Origin: Alcaligenaceae bacterium
GTDB lineage: Bacteria; Pseudomonadota; Gammaproteobacteria; Burkholderiales; Burkholderiaceae_B
Direction: 5' to 3'
Assembly: GCA_947379755.1 (NCBI GenBank)
Contig: CANCOC010000010.1
Location: 1 to 57,287, forward strand
Length of the DNA: 57,287 bases
Made by a program: the position numbers and the translations under genes. The notes under the pieces are model-generated. The model was not told where the DNA came from, made no database searches, and saw only the letters and a list, made by a program, of their open reading frames with translations. This document shows positions 16,613-25,329 of this stretch, piece after piece. Positions within the stretch are counted from its first letter, which is position 1, and each line of letters begins with the position of its first letter.

Positions 16613-17647
16613 ATGACGCAACGCATATCTGCCCGATCAACCTTCATGATGCGCTTTCTGGCGGCCCTGGCCCTGACAAGCGCGATCTTTGCACCGGTTC
16701 AGTCCAGTGCGCAAGCAACCCCTCAAATTAAAATGGCCTATGCCAAATGCGCCCATTGCCTGTCGATGGCGATGGTGCCAGCCCTGGCCAAAGGTGTGGA
16801 TATTGAGGCAATCAACTTCACCTCAGGCAACGATGCACTCACCGCACTTGTCTCTAAAAGTGTAGATATCGCTCAAGTCACCTATCTGCATTTTGTCACG
16901 GGCCTGGACAAGGGTATGGATCTGGTCGCCATTTCAGGTCAGGTCAACGGTGGCTCCGAGTTGCTGGTAGGCAAGGACATGGTCCTAGAAGCCAATGACT
17001 GGGTCGGTCTTAAAAAAATCATCGCGGATTACAAGGCACAGGGTAAAACGTTCCGTATTGCTGCATCACGTGGTAATGCACAGGACTTGCACATGCGTGG
17101 CGAGATGCTCAAGAACGGCATCAATCCCAGCAAGGATGTCCAGTTTGTCAACATCCCCAACCCAGCCGATCATCAGCCTGCCTTGCAGCGCGGCGAGATC
17201 GAACTGATCGGAACGGTCGAGCCTTTTGCATCACAGATCCGCATCAACGGTGTGGGCAAACACTTTAACTTCCCATATGATCAGGCCGCCGGCAAGCTGA
17301 CCAACCTGATCGTGACACGCTCGGACGTCATCAAAGAAAAACCTGAAGCCGTCAAACAAACCGTGGCCGCCGTGGTGCTGCTGGTCAATCAGCTCAATAC
17401 AGACAAACAGGCCTGGGTAGACAGCATTGTCAAAGGCACGGGCCTGGATCGCACCATTGCAACTGAAGCGCTAAAAAACGCCTACCCCGACTACAACATG
17501 TATCGCGCAGCAACACTCGCAATTGCAGACATGATGCGTGAGCTGAAGTACATCTCGCGCGACGTGACTGCCGACATCGACAAAAACATGAACTACACCT
17601 TCCTGTCGGCAGCAACTGGCAAGACGCCAAAAGAACTGGGCGAGTAA
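16613..17647 (+). CDS. ABC transporter substrate-binding protein (NMT1/TauA-like)
   Basis: This 344-residue periplasmic protein has a signal peptide (hydrophobic FMMRFLAALALTSAIFAPV, cleavage near SAQA, residue 35). The mature part has NMT1/TauA-type features (FTSGNDALTALVSKSVDIAQV, ALQRGEIELIGTVEPFAS). A cysteine pair KCAHC (C46, C49) lies just after the signal peptide, which is unusual for this class. The gene follows a sigma-54 promoter with a good GGAG site and leads an operon with permease, ATPase and hydantoin enzymes. The likely cargo is therefore a hydantoin, dihydropyrimidine or N-carbamoyl compound, by context. Confidence 0.9.
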   Translation: MTQRISARSTFMMRFLAALALTSAIFAPVQSSAQATPQIKMAYAKCAHCLSMAMVPALAKGVDIEAINFTSGNDALTALVSKSVDIAQVTYLHFVTGLDKGMDLVAISGQVNGGSELLVGKDMVLEANDWVGLKKIIADYKAQGKTFRIAASRGNAQDLHMRGEMLKNGINPSKDVQFVNIPNPADHQPALQRGEIELIGTVEPFASQIRINGVGKHFNFPYDQAAGKLTNLIVTRSDVIKEKPEAVKQTVAAVVLLVNQLNTDKQAWVDSIVKGTGLDRTIATEALKNAYPDYNMYRAATLAIADMMRELKYISRDVTADIDKNMNYTFLSAATGKTPKELGE

Positions 17648-17650
17648 TTC

Positions 17651-18469
17651 ATGCGCATAATGCTTGGCCACTCCTGGAACCAGTTGGGGCGGTTCGCCGT
17701 CCCTGTTTTTTTATTACTGACATGGGAGTTTCTTTCACGGATCGGCTATCTGCCGCCCGCACTGCTTCCCGCGCCCTCCCGGGTGTTTATGACCTGGGGC
17801 GACTGGATGTTTGGTTTTGATGAGTCGGCACAGGATATATCCGGACGATGGTTCAGTGACGCGCTGGCAAGTAGCACGCGTGTCTTTGCGGGCTACACCA
17901 TCGCAAGCGTCCTGGGCATTGCAATGGGTGTATCGATTGGCTGGTGGCGCTGGGTAGAAAAAACAATCGAGCCCACTATCCAGATGCTGCGTCCGATTCC
18001 TCCGGTTTCCTGGATCCCGCTTGCCATCATCTGGTTTGGGATTGCCAATAAACCCGCAATTTTTCTGGTTTTTTTAGGTGCATTTTTCCCGATCCTGATG
18101 AATACCATTCATGGTGTGAAGACGGTCAACCGCGACTTGTTGAGAGCCGCAGCCATGGCGGGTGCGCGCGAGAGCCAGCTCTTGCGCTTTGTCGTGCTGC
18201 CCGCAGCGATGCCGAGTATTTTTGCCGGCCTTCGGATTGGTGTGGGGAGTGCCTGGATGTTGTCAGTTACCGCCGAGATGGTCGCAGTCAAAAGTGGCCT
18301 GGGGTACTCACTGTGGGACTCATATTATTTCCTGCGCTACGACCTCGTCATCGCCGCCATGATCAGCATCGGCCTGCTGGGGTATCTGACGGACTGGCTC
18401 ATCAAGTCACTCATGCATCGCATGCTCCGCTGGCAGCACGCTGGCACAGTACAAGGCTCAAAAGCATAA
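17651..18469 (+). CDS. ABC transporter permease (SsuC/TauC type)
   Basis: This 272-residue inner-membrane permease has about six spans and the ATPase-contact loop LLRAAAMAGARESQLLRFVVLPAAMPSIFAGLRIG, typical of nitrate/sulfonate/taurine importers. MLRPIPPVSWIPLAIIWFGI is another family stretch. It begins 3 bases after the binding-protein stop and is followed 7 bases later by the ATPase gene. It forms the channel of the importer driven by that ATPase. Confidence 0.93.
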   Translation: MRIMLGHSWNQLGRFAVPVFLLLTWEFLSRIGYLPPALLPAPSRVFMTWGDWMFGFDESAQDISGRWFSDALASSTRVFAGYTIASVLGIAMGVSIGWWRWVEKTIEPTIQMLRPIPPVSWIPLAIIWFGIANKPAIFLVFLGAFFPILMNTIHGVKTVNRDLLRAAAMAGARESQLLRFVVLPAAMPSIFAGLRIGVGSAWMLSVTAEMVAVKSGLGYSLWDSYYFLRYDLVIAAMISIGLLGYLTDWLIKSLMHRMLRWQHAGTVQGSKA

Positions 18470-18476
18470 AGATCCT

Positions 18477-19256
18477 ATGTCATTTATCGAACTCAGCAAT
18501 ATCGTCAAAGTATTTAAAGATCCCCAGCGTGGCACCGACATGCTGGCCATTGATCACGTTTCTCTTTCAGTTGAAAAGAAGGAACTTGTCTGCCTGCTTG
18601 GTCCAAGTGGCTGCGGCAAATCCACGCTCTTGAACATGATTGCCGGTTTTGAAACACCTACCCAGGGTGAAGTGAAAGTCGATGGCAAGCATATTAAAGG
18701 TCCGGGTGCTGACCGGGGGATGGTATTCCAGCAACCCAATCTGATGCCCTGGTTGCCAGTCTGGGACAATGTTGCGTTTGCCCTCAAACTCCAGGGGCTC
18801 AACAAAAGCGATCGGCGCGAGGCGGCGCAGCCTTTCATTGATGCGGTCAAACTGACCGGTTTTGAGAATCACTTGCCAGGAGAACTTTCCGGCGGCATGG
18901 CGCAACGCGTTGGCATTGCACGCGCCTTGCTGCAGAACCCTGCAGTCATTCTGATGGACGAGCCCTTTGCCGCGCTCGATGCACAGACCAAGCTCGACAT
19001 GCAGGAAGAGCTTGTGACAATCTGGCAACGCTATAACAGCACGATTGTATTTGTCACCCATAGCGTGGACGAGGCCTTGATCCTGGGCACCCAGGTCGTG
19101 GTGATGACACATCGTCCCGGGAGAATCCGTGAGCGGATAGTGATTGATCTGGAAAGACCTCGCGATATCACATCAAACGAGTTCAACGTGATCAAAAGAC
19201 ACGTACTGGATCTAATCCGCGAAGAGTCCCAGCTTGCCCGCCTCGAACAGCACTAG
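18477..19256 (+). CDS. ABC transporter ATPase (SsuB/TauB type)
   Basis: This 259-residue ATPase has Walker A GPSGCGKST (about residues 42-50), Q-loop FQQPNLMPWLPVWDN, signature LSGGMAQRVGIARAL, Walker B VILMDEPFAALD and H-loop FVTHSVDEAL. It matches the nitrate/sulfonate/taurine importer ATPases. The gene is third in the sigma-54-driven operon. The 59 bases after it carry no recognisable terminator, so transcription probably continues into the isomerase-like and hydantoinase genes. Confidence 0.93.
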   Translation: MSFIELSNIVKVFKDPQRGTDMLAIDHVSLSVEKKELVCLLGPSGCGKSTLLNMIAGFETPTQGEVKVDGKHIKGPGADRGMVFQQPNLMPWLPVWDNVAFALKLQGLNKSDRREAAQPFIDAVKLTGFENHLPGELSGGMAQRVGIARALLQNPAVILMDEPFAALDAQTKLDMQEELVTIWQRYNSTIVFVTHSVDEALILGTQVVVMTHRPGRIRERIVIDLERPRDITSNEFNVIKRHVLDLIREESQLARLEQH

Positions 19257-19315
19257 CGCTTCACTTCTTCCCCTGGCAGAACCATGCACAACAACTTCGA
19301 CCCCATCGCATCCCT

Positions 19316-20050
19316 ATGAACGCTGTCTCACGCACACTCCTGGGCATGCTCACGCCCTCCTCCAACACCATTCTTGAGCCTGTCACGACAAGGATGATTG
19401 CCGACATCCATGAAGCCAGCGTCCATTTCGGACGTTTCAAGGTCACCGAAATTGCATTGTCTGAACAGGCCCTTGCACAATTCGATCCGACTGAAATTCT
19501 GGTCGGAGCAGAGCTTCTCTCGCATGCCAGAGTTCAGTGCATCGGCTGGAGCGGCACTGCCGCTGGATGGCGTGGGTTCGAAGCCGATATTGATCTTTGC
19601 GAAAAAATTACCGCGCACACTGCAATTCCTGCCTGTACCTCCGTGCTGGCACTCAACGAAATTCTTATCCGGACCGATGTGCAACGCCTGGCCATCGTGT
19701 CGCCTTATACCGAAGATGTTCAACAAAAAATTATTGCGAATTACGATGCAATTGGAATACAGTCTGCGGGAGAAGCCCATCTTGGAATACGTGACAATTT
19801 CAGTTTTTCCGAGGTGACAGCAGACCAGTTGCGTGCAATGTGCCGCAAAGTTGCTGAATCCAGGCCTGAAGCGATTGCTATTTATTGCACGAACCTTGCC
19901 GGTGCACCGCTTGTAGAAGAACTTGAGGCGGAGCTGGGCATCCCGATTTACGACACAATTGCCACCGTCACCTGGAAGGCCTTGAAGCTTTGCCATATTG
20001 ACACCCGCCGCATTCACGGCTGGGGTAGCTTATTCAGAGAGGTCGTTTGA
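19316..20050 (+). CDS. Maleate isomerase / arylmalonate decarboxylase-like member of the Asp/Glu racemase superfamily
   Basis: This 244-residue protein has the start LGMLTPSSNTILEPVT, typical of maleate cis-trans isomerase and arylmalonate decarboxylase relatives. The second catalytic position is a cysteine, C191 in IYCTNLAG. The first position, in IGWSGTAAGW (residues 76-85), has no cysteine. Single-cysteine members such as arylmalonate decarboxylase do proton transfer or decarboxylation rather than two-base racemisation. No clear ribosome site precedes ATG 19316. Placed between an importer and hydantoinase, it may isomerise or decarboxylate a ring substrate. That is inference. Confidence 0.8.
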   Translation: MNAVSRTLLGMLTPSSNTILEPVTTRMIADIHEASVHFGRFKVTEIALSEQALAQFDPTEILVGAELLSHARVQCIGWSGTAAGWRGFEADIDLCEKITAHTAIPACTSVLALNEILIRTDVQRLAIVSPYTEDVQQKIIANYDAIGIQSAGEAHLGIRDNFSFSEVTADQLRAMCRKVAESRPEAIAIYCTNLAGAPLVEELEAELGIPIYDTIATVTWKALKLCHIDTRRIHGWGSLFREVV

Positions 20051-20051
20051 A

Positions 20052-21470
20052 ATGTCTGAGACACAATTTGATCTGGTGATTCGGCGCGCCCTGGTTGCGA
20101 CCGCGTCTGACACATTCCTGTCCGATATTGGTATTCGCGATGGCGTGATCGAACAACTTGGACGCAATATCGCTGCAGGTAAAAAAGAAATTGATGCAGC
20201 AGGCCGCACCGTGACGCCAGGTGGAGTCGATGGTCACTGCCATCTGGATCAGCCCGTACCCGCGCCCTTGCGAATGGCTGATAATTTTGAAACCGGCACG
20301 CGCTCTGCAGCCTGCGGAGGAACGACCACCGTGATCCCTTTCGCCGTACAAGAGAAAGGCCATTGCCTGCAAGATGCCGTCGACGACTATCATCGCCGGG
20401 CCAAGGATCGTGCACACGTGGATTACGCCTTTCACCTGATTGTGAGCGATCCCACCCCGGATGTACTGGAGCGCGAATTACCCAGGCTGATCGCTGAAGG
20501 CTATTCTTCTTTCAAAATTTATATGACCTATGATGACCTCAAACTTAATGACGGTCAGATTCTCGACGTACTGGACACCGCCAAAAAACATAACGCTCTG
20601 GTGATGGTCCATGCCGAGAATGCGGACTGTATTGAGTGGCTGACCAAGCGTCTTGAAGCGGCGGGCAACACAGCACCACGCTTTCACGGTCACTCGCGTC
20701 CGATGCTCGTAGAACGCGAAGCGACGCATCGCGCGATCGCCTTGTCGGAACTGGTCGATGTGCCGATTCTGATTGTTCACGTTTCGGGACGCGAGGCGGT
20801 CGAGCAGATTCGCTGGGCCCGTGGACACGGGTTGAATATATTTGCCGAAACATGTCCACAGTATTTATTCTTGTCTGCTGAAGATATGGGGGTCGACAAC
20901 AGTTACGTGGGTGCAAAGTGCGTCTGCAGTCCACCACCTCGGGACAAGGGCAATCAGGATGTGATCTGGGCCGCCCTGGCTGAGGGCCTGTTCACTGTAT
21001 TTTCATCTGATCACGCTCCATTTAATTATGAAGGCCTGGATGGCAAGCATCCGGATGGTCAGGAAATGCCCTTTCGCTATGTCCCGAACGGTATCCCCGG
21101 ACTTGAAACACGCATGCCTTTGCTCTATTCAGAAGGCGTACTCAAAGGACGCATTACCGTCAACAAGTTTGTTGAACTGACATCGACGAATGCTGCAAAA
21201 GCGTACGGACTGCACCCCCGTAAAGGAACCATTGCAATCGGCTCAGATGCAGATCTGGTGATCTGGGAAGAACGGGATACAGAGATCAAGAACACGATGT
21301 TGCACCACGCGACGGACTACACACCCTACGAAGGGATCAAGCTCAAAGCCTGGCCGGCCATGACGCTGTGCGCAGGTGAAGTGGTATGGGATGGCAAAGA
21401 CTTTCAACCTCGCCTTGGCAAAGGGCGTTTTTTACAATGCTCAGCACCCAGTTTGCTACCTAAAAAATGA
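20052..21470 (+). CDS. D-hydantoinase / dihydropyrimidinase family amidohydrolase
   Basis: This 472-residue cyclic amidohydrolase hydrolyses hydantoins or dihydropyrimidines to N-carbamoyl acids. Binuclear-metal ligands are visible: H62 and H64 in DGHCHLD, carboxylated lysine K155 in SSFKIYMTY, H187 in MVHAEN, H243 in IVHVSG and D320 in SSDHAPF. This is the full set for an active enzyme. The frame continues upstream to 19998, but ATG 20052 lies one base after the previous stop and gives the family N-terminus. It overlaps the racemase-like gene by 4 bases. Confidence 0.93.
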   Translation: MSETQFDLVIRRALVATASDTFLSDIGIRDGVIEQLGRNIAAGKKEIDAAGRTVTPGGVDGHCHLDQPVPAPLRMADNFETGTRSAACGGTTTVIPFAVQEKGHCLQDAVDDYHRRAKDRAHVDYAFHLIVSDPTPDVLERELPRLIAEGYSSFKIYMTYDDLKLNDGQILDVLDTAKKHNALVMVHAENADCIEWLTKRLEAAGNTAPRFHGHSRPMLVEREATHRAIALSELVDVPILIVHVSGREAVEQIRWARGHGLNIFAETCPQYLFLSAEDMGVDNSYVGAKCVCSPPPRDKGNQDVIWAALAEGLFTVFSSDHAPFNYEGLDGKHPDGQEMPFRYVPNGIPGLETRMPLLYSEGVLKGRITVNKFVELTSTNAAKAYGLHPRKGTIAIGSDADLVIWEERDTEIKNTMLHHATDYTPYEGIKLKAWPAMTLCAGEVVWDGKDFQPRLGKGRFLQCSAPSLLPKK

Positions 21471-22231
21471 AACTGTTAATCATCAATCCGAACATATCCA
21501 CCAGTGTGACAGAGCTGATCCTGCGCGAAGCCCAACGCGTCGCCAGCCCCACTACACAAATTACCGCCCTGACGGCAGAGTTTGGTGTCGCCTACATCGA
21601 AACGCGCTTTGAAGCCATGATAGGTGCCTATGCCACAGCCGAGCTCGCTGCACGGCATGCACAGAATTACGACGCGGTCATTGTCGCCGCCTTTGGCGAC
21701 CCGGGGCTCGCTGCGTTGCGCGAAGTGCTGGACATCCCCGTGCTCGGTCTGACTGAGTCAGCCCTGATGAGCGCCTGTATGCTCGGACAGCGATTTTCGA
21801 TCATCGCGATATCCAGCAGAATCGCGGCCTGGTATCGCGAAACGGTCCAGGCCAATGGACTCAGAGATCGGCTTGCCAGTATCCGGACACTGGATCAACG
21901 CGTGCAGCATATTGCCTCCATTCAAAATGATCACGCCCAGGCGCTCAGACTTTTATGTGAGCAGGCAATCAGAGACGATGGTGCTGATGTGCTGATTATT
22001 GCCGGCGCGCCTCTGGCCGGACTGGCGCGCAGCCTCTCGGCAGAGATTCAGGTTCCATTGGTTGATGGCGTCTCGAGCGCTGTCAGACATGCCGAAACGC
22101 TTGTTGCCCTGGGTGCACACGCCCCAAGTCAGGGCAGCTTTGCTCCACCGCCGCTCAAACCTCACGCGGGTTTGAGTCCGGCGATTCAGAGTCTGCTGGA
22201 ACGCAAAGCGATAAAACCTGAGGCTATATAG
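21467..22231 (+). CDS. Hydantoin racemase-like protein lacking the catalytic cysteines
   Basis: This 254-residue member of the Asp/Glu/hydantoin racemase family has the family N-terminus LLIINPNISTSVTE and the FGDPGL landmark. The two cysteines used for proton exchange in hydantoin and allantoin racemases are replaced: Ala75 in IVAAFGDPGL (usually a cysteine before FxDPGL) and Gly180 in IIAGAPLAGL (usually GCAGM). A nearby cysteine, C104 in MSACMLG, is not at either site. Its ATG overlaps the hydantoinase stop (ATGA), so the two products are translated together. Racemase activity is doubtful; another lyase/isomerase role or a binding role is possible. Confidence 0.85.
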   Translation: MKLLIINPNISTSVTELILREAQRVASPTTQITALTAEFGVAYIETRFEAMIGAYATAELAARHAQNYDAVIVAAFGDPGLAALREVLDIPVLGLTESALMSACMLGQRFSIIAISSRIAAWYRETVQANGLRDRLASIRTLDQRVQHIASIQNDHAQALRLLCEQAIRDDGADVLIIAGAPLAGLARSLSAEIQVPLVDGVSSAVRHAETLVALGAHAPSQGSFAPPPLKPHAGLSPAIQSLLERKAIKPEAI

Positions 22232-22312
22232 ATAGATCAATAAGTTACTTCTTGGTTTTAAAGAGATCAGGCAAAATTGCTGTCCGCAATGCAATAACCT
22301 GGTCAACATCAA

Positions 22313-23311
22313 ATGAAGAAACTTACTCTGGTTGTGTTCAGTGTGCTGTCAGTTTTAGTCAGCTCGATGAGCTTTGCGCAGACGACCCTGCTCAACGTAT
22401 CCTACGATGTCGCGCGGGAGTTCTATAAAGACTTCAACGCAGCGTTTGTAGAGCAATACAAAAAAACCACGGGTAAGGAGATCAAGATCGATCAGTCGCA
22501 TGGCGGCTCCAGTGCTCAGGCACGCGCCGTCAATGATGGTCTGGCCGCGGATGTCGTCACCATGAACACCACCACCGACGTTGAGTTTCTGGCAAGTACG
22601 GGAGTCGTGGCAAAAGACTGGGCCAAACAATTTGCATTTGATGCCTCACCTACGACCTCTACCATGCTGTTTCTGGTCAGGCGCGGCAACCCAAAAGGCA
22701 TCAAGGACTGGAATGACCTCATCAAGCCGGGCGTCAAGGTGATTGTTGTCAATCCAAAAACAGGTGGCAATGGGCGGATGGCTTACCTCGCGGCCTGGGG
22801 CCAGGTCCGTAAAAATGGTGGCACGGATGCGCAAGCACAAGAGTTTGTCACCGAAATGTTCAAGAACGTCCCGATTCTGGCCAAGGGTGGACGCGATGCC
22901 ACCTCTATTTTCTTGCAGCGCAATATCGGCGATGTACTGATCACTTTTGAGTCGGAAGTCGTCTCGGTCAACCGTGAATTTGGTGAGGGCAAGGTTGATG
23001 TCATTCACCCCTCATCCAGTATCGTCACTGAAAATCCTGTTGCAATCGTAGATCGCACTGTCAATAAAAAAGGCACGCGTGAACAGGCCAAAGCCTATCT
23101 GGACTTCCTGTATTCGGAACAAGGCCAGGAGATTGCGGCCAGACATGCAATCCGTCCACGCTCGCAGACCGTGCTCGACAAACACAGAGACATTTTCAAG
23201 CCCATTGCGTTCTTTACCGTTGCAGACTATTTTGGCAGTTTGTCTGAAGCGCAAAAAATTCACTTTAATGACGGTGGTTTATTCGACAAGATCTACACCA
23301 CTGGAAAATAA
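22313..23311 (+). CDS. sbp: Periplasmic sulfate/thiosulfate-binding protein
   Basis: This 332-residue protein has a signal peptide (KKLTLVVFSVLSVLVSS, cleaved after SFA). Family signatures are LLNVSYDVAREFYKDFN, DQSHGGSSAQARAVNDGL, ADVVTMNTTTDV and WGQVRK, together with EVVSVNREFGEGKVDVI. It captures sulfate or thiosulfate for CysTWA, which is encoded directly downstream. The preceding 81-base gap has no clear terminator, so some read-through from the hydantoin operon is possible. No ribosome site of standard quality is visible before the ATG. Confidence 0.94.
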   Translation: MKKLTLVVFSVLSVLVSSMSFAQTTLLNVSYDVAREFYKDFNAAFVEQYKKTTGKEIKIDQSHGGSSAQARAVNDGLAADVVTMNTTTDVEFLASTGVVAKDWAKQFAFDASPTTSTMLFLVRRGNPKGIKDWNDLIKPGVKVIVVNPKTGGNGRMAYLAAWGQVRKNGGTDAQAQEFVTEMFKNVPILAKGGRDATSIFLQRNIGDVLITFESEVVSVNREFGEGKVDVIHPSSSIVTENPVAIVDRTVNKKGTREQAKAYLDFLYSEQGQEIAARHAIRPRSQTVLDKHRDIFKPIAFFTVADYFGSLSEAQKIHFNDGGLFDKIYTTGK

Positions 23312-24196
23312 TTGACTCACGCCACACACGCTTCGCCCGATGCGGGCGGGGTCTCACATTTAAAGCGCCTCAAGCAGCAACGTGTCATGCCAGGCTTTGG
23401 ATTAACCCTGGGGTTGAGCATGCTCTATCTGAGCCTGGTCGTGCTGATTCCCCTGTCCGCCTTGTTTTTCAAAACCTTCACGCTCAGTTTTGATGACTTC
23501 TGGATCGCGGTCAGCTCACCCCGTGTCATGGCGTCTTATCGCCTGACATTTGGCGCGGCATTTTTGGCCGCGCTCTTCAATCTGTTTACCGGCCTCTTGC
23601 TCGCCTGGGTACTGGTGCGCTATGAGTTTCCAGGTAAAAAAATCGTCGATGCACTGGTTGACCTGCCTTTTGCCCTCCCCACGGCAGTCGCCGGGATTTC
23701 ACTCACCGCGCTTTTGGCAGGTAACGGCTGGATTGGCTCTTATCTTGAAGCCTGGGGAATCCAGGTGGCCTTTACTCCGGCAGGCGTCGTGGTCGCGCTG
23801 ATTTTCATCGGTATTCCTTTTGTCGTGCGTACAGTGCAACCTGTACTTGAAGATGCGGAAAAAGAACTTGAAGAAGCTGCGACCTGTCTGGGTGCGACAC
23901 CCTGGCAGACCTTCCTGAAAGTCATTTTGCCAACCATCACTCCTGCCTTGCTGACTGGCTTTGCCATGGCGTTTGCGCGCGCCATCGGCGAATATGGCTC
24001 GGTCATCTTTATCGCAGGCAATATGCCAATGGTGTCCGAAATCACGTCGCTCATCATCATTGGCAAGCTCGAGCAGTATGACTTCGCCGGAGCCACTGCT
24101 GTCGCTGTGGTGATGCTGATCGGTTCGTTTATTTTATTGATGGTGATTAATCTGTTACAGGCATGGCAACGTAAACGTGCGGGGATGAAGTCATGA
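23312..24196 (+). CDS. cysT: Sulfate/thiosulfate ABC permease CysT (CysU)
   Basis: This 294-residue permease shows the CysT core DALVDLPFALPTAVAGISLTALL, the ATPase-contact loop KELEEAATCLGATPWQTFLKVILP and ARAIGEYGSVIFIAGNMP. The frame starts with TTG at 23312, immediately after the sbp TAA, with GGAA six bases upstream serving as ribosome site. No in-frame ATG fits the family N-terminus. It overlaps cysW by 4 bases and pairs with CysW in the inner membrane. Confidence 0.93.
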   Translation: MTHATHASPDAGGVSHLKRLKQQRVMPGFGLTLGLSMLYLSLVVLIPLSALFFKTFTLSFDDFWIAVSSPRVMASYRLTFGAAFLAALFNLFTGLLLAWVLVRYEFPGKKIVDALVDLPFALPTAVAGISLTALLAGNGWIGSYLEAWGIQVAFTPAGVVVALIFIGIPFVVRTVQPVLEDAEKELEEAATCLGATPWQTFLKVILPTITPALLTGFAMAFARAIGEYGSVIFIAGNMPMVSEITSLIIIGKLEQYDFAGATAVAVVMLIGSFILLMVINLLQAWQRKRAGMKS

Positions 24197-25329
24197 GTAC
24201 ACAGCAAATCGTTGCACGTGCCCATCCATCGGGTACGGAATCAAGGTGGGTGCGCCGCACACTCATTACTCTGGCCCTGCTTTTTGTTTTCCTGTTCCTG
24301 GTGTTGCCCCTCGCCGCGGTGTTCACCGAAGCCTTGCGCAAGGGTCTTGGAGCTTATTTTGCCAGCCTCGAGGATCCGGACTCATGGGCAGCGATTCGTC
24401 TGACACTGTTTATCACCGCCATCGTGGTGCCGATGAATCTGGCTTTTGGAGTATGTGCCGCCTGGGCAGTCGCCAAACATGATTTCAAGGGTAAAGCGTT
24501 TTTAATTACATTGATCGACTTGCCGTTCTCAGTTTCCCCAGTCGTCGCAGGTCTTGTCTACGTGCTGGTTTTCGGTGCGAATGGCTGGTTTGGCGGATGG
24601 CTGCTCGCCCACGACATCAAAATCATTTTTGCAGTTCCCGGCATGGTAATCGCAACAGTATTTGTCACCTTGCCATTTATTGCACGCGAACTGATTCCCC
24701 TCATGCAGTCGCAGGGCTCTGATGAAGAACAAGCTGCGATTGTGCTCGGTGCCAGCGGCTGGCAGGTGTTTTATCGCGTGACCTTACCCAATATCAAATG
24801 GGGGCTCATCTATGGCGTGATTCTTTGCAATGCACGATCAATGGGAGAGTTTGGTGCCGTGGCGGTTGTCTCAGGCCATATCCGTGGACAAACAAACACT
24901 ATGCCCCTGCAAGTTGAAATTCTCTATAACGAGTATCAGTCTGTCGCGGCCTTCACGATCGCCTCTCTGCTGGCTTTACTTGCCGTCTTGACCTTGCTGA
25001 TTAAAACGTTTGTCGAATGGCGTCAGCACAAAGCTGAACAATTGCTTGCCAGAGGCTTGTCAGGAGTATTGAAGTCAAGAACGTTACAAAGAATTTCGGC
25101 TCGATTCGTGTGCTGGACGATATCAATCTGCGTATTGACTCAGGTGAGCTGGTTGCTTTGCTTGGCCCTTCAGGCTGCGGCAAGACCACCTTGTTGCGAA
25201 TCATTGCTGGCCTGGAAACTGCCGATTACGGTAGCATTTACCTCGAAGAGGATGACGCCACACTCACGGGTGCGCGCGAACGTCAGGTTGGGTTTGTCTT
25301 TCAGCATTATGCCCTGTTTCGCCACATGA
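24193..25329 (+). CDS. cysW: Sulfate/thiosulfate ABC permease CysW, read through into cysA
   Basis: The first 290 residues are a normal CysW ([70 protein letters not shown]), close to the roughly 291 residues of the E. coli protein. The frame then continues for 88 codons out of frame through cysA (the low-complexity stretch after [10 protein letters not shown]). The codon where the stop belongs is GGA at 25063-25065. A T in place of the first G would give TGA and restore an ATGA overlap with cysA. The extended tail has no sensible sequence. Either the strain has lost this stop or base 25063 is a sequencing error. Confidence 0.9.
   Translation: MSTQQIVARAHPSGTESRWVRRTLITLALLFVFLFLVLPLAAVFTEALRKGLGAYFASLEDPDSWAAIRLTLFITAIVVPMNLAFGVCAAWAVAKHDFKGKAFLITLIDLPFSVSPVVAGLVYVLVFGANGWFGGWLLAHDIKIIFAVPGMVIATVFVTLPFIARELIPLMQSQGSDEEQAAIVLGASGWQVFYRVTLPNIKWGLIYGVILCNARSMGEFGAVAVVSGHIRGQTNTMPLQVEILYNEYQSVAAFTIASLLALLAVLTLLIKTFVEWRQHKAEQLLARGLSGVLKSRTLQRISARFVCWTISICVLTQVSWLLCLALQAAARPPCCESLLAWKLPITVAFTSKRMTPHSRVRANVRLGLSFSIMPCFAT

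Noticed and set aside
23309-23314. A sequencing error at the sbp-cysT junction because no ATG is present.
   Set aside because: TTG directly after the sbp TAA has GGAA at a suitable distance and gives a full-length CysT, so a TTG start is enough.
25066-25329. A real C-terminal extension of CysW.
   Set aside because: The residues are the out-of-frame translation of cysA and have no membrane or domain pattern; a lost stop codon explains them.
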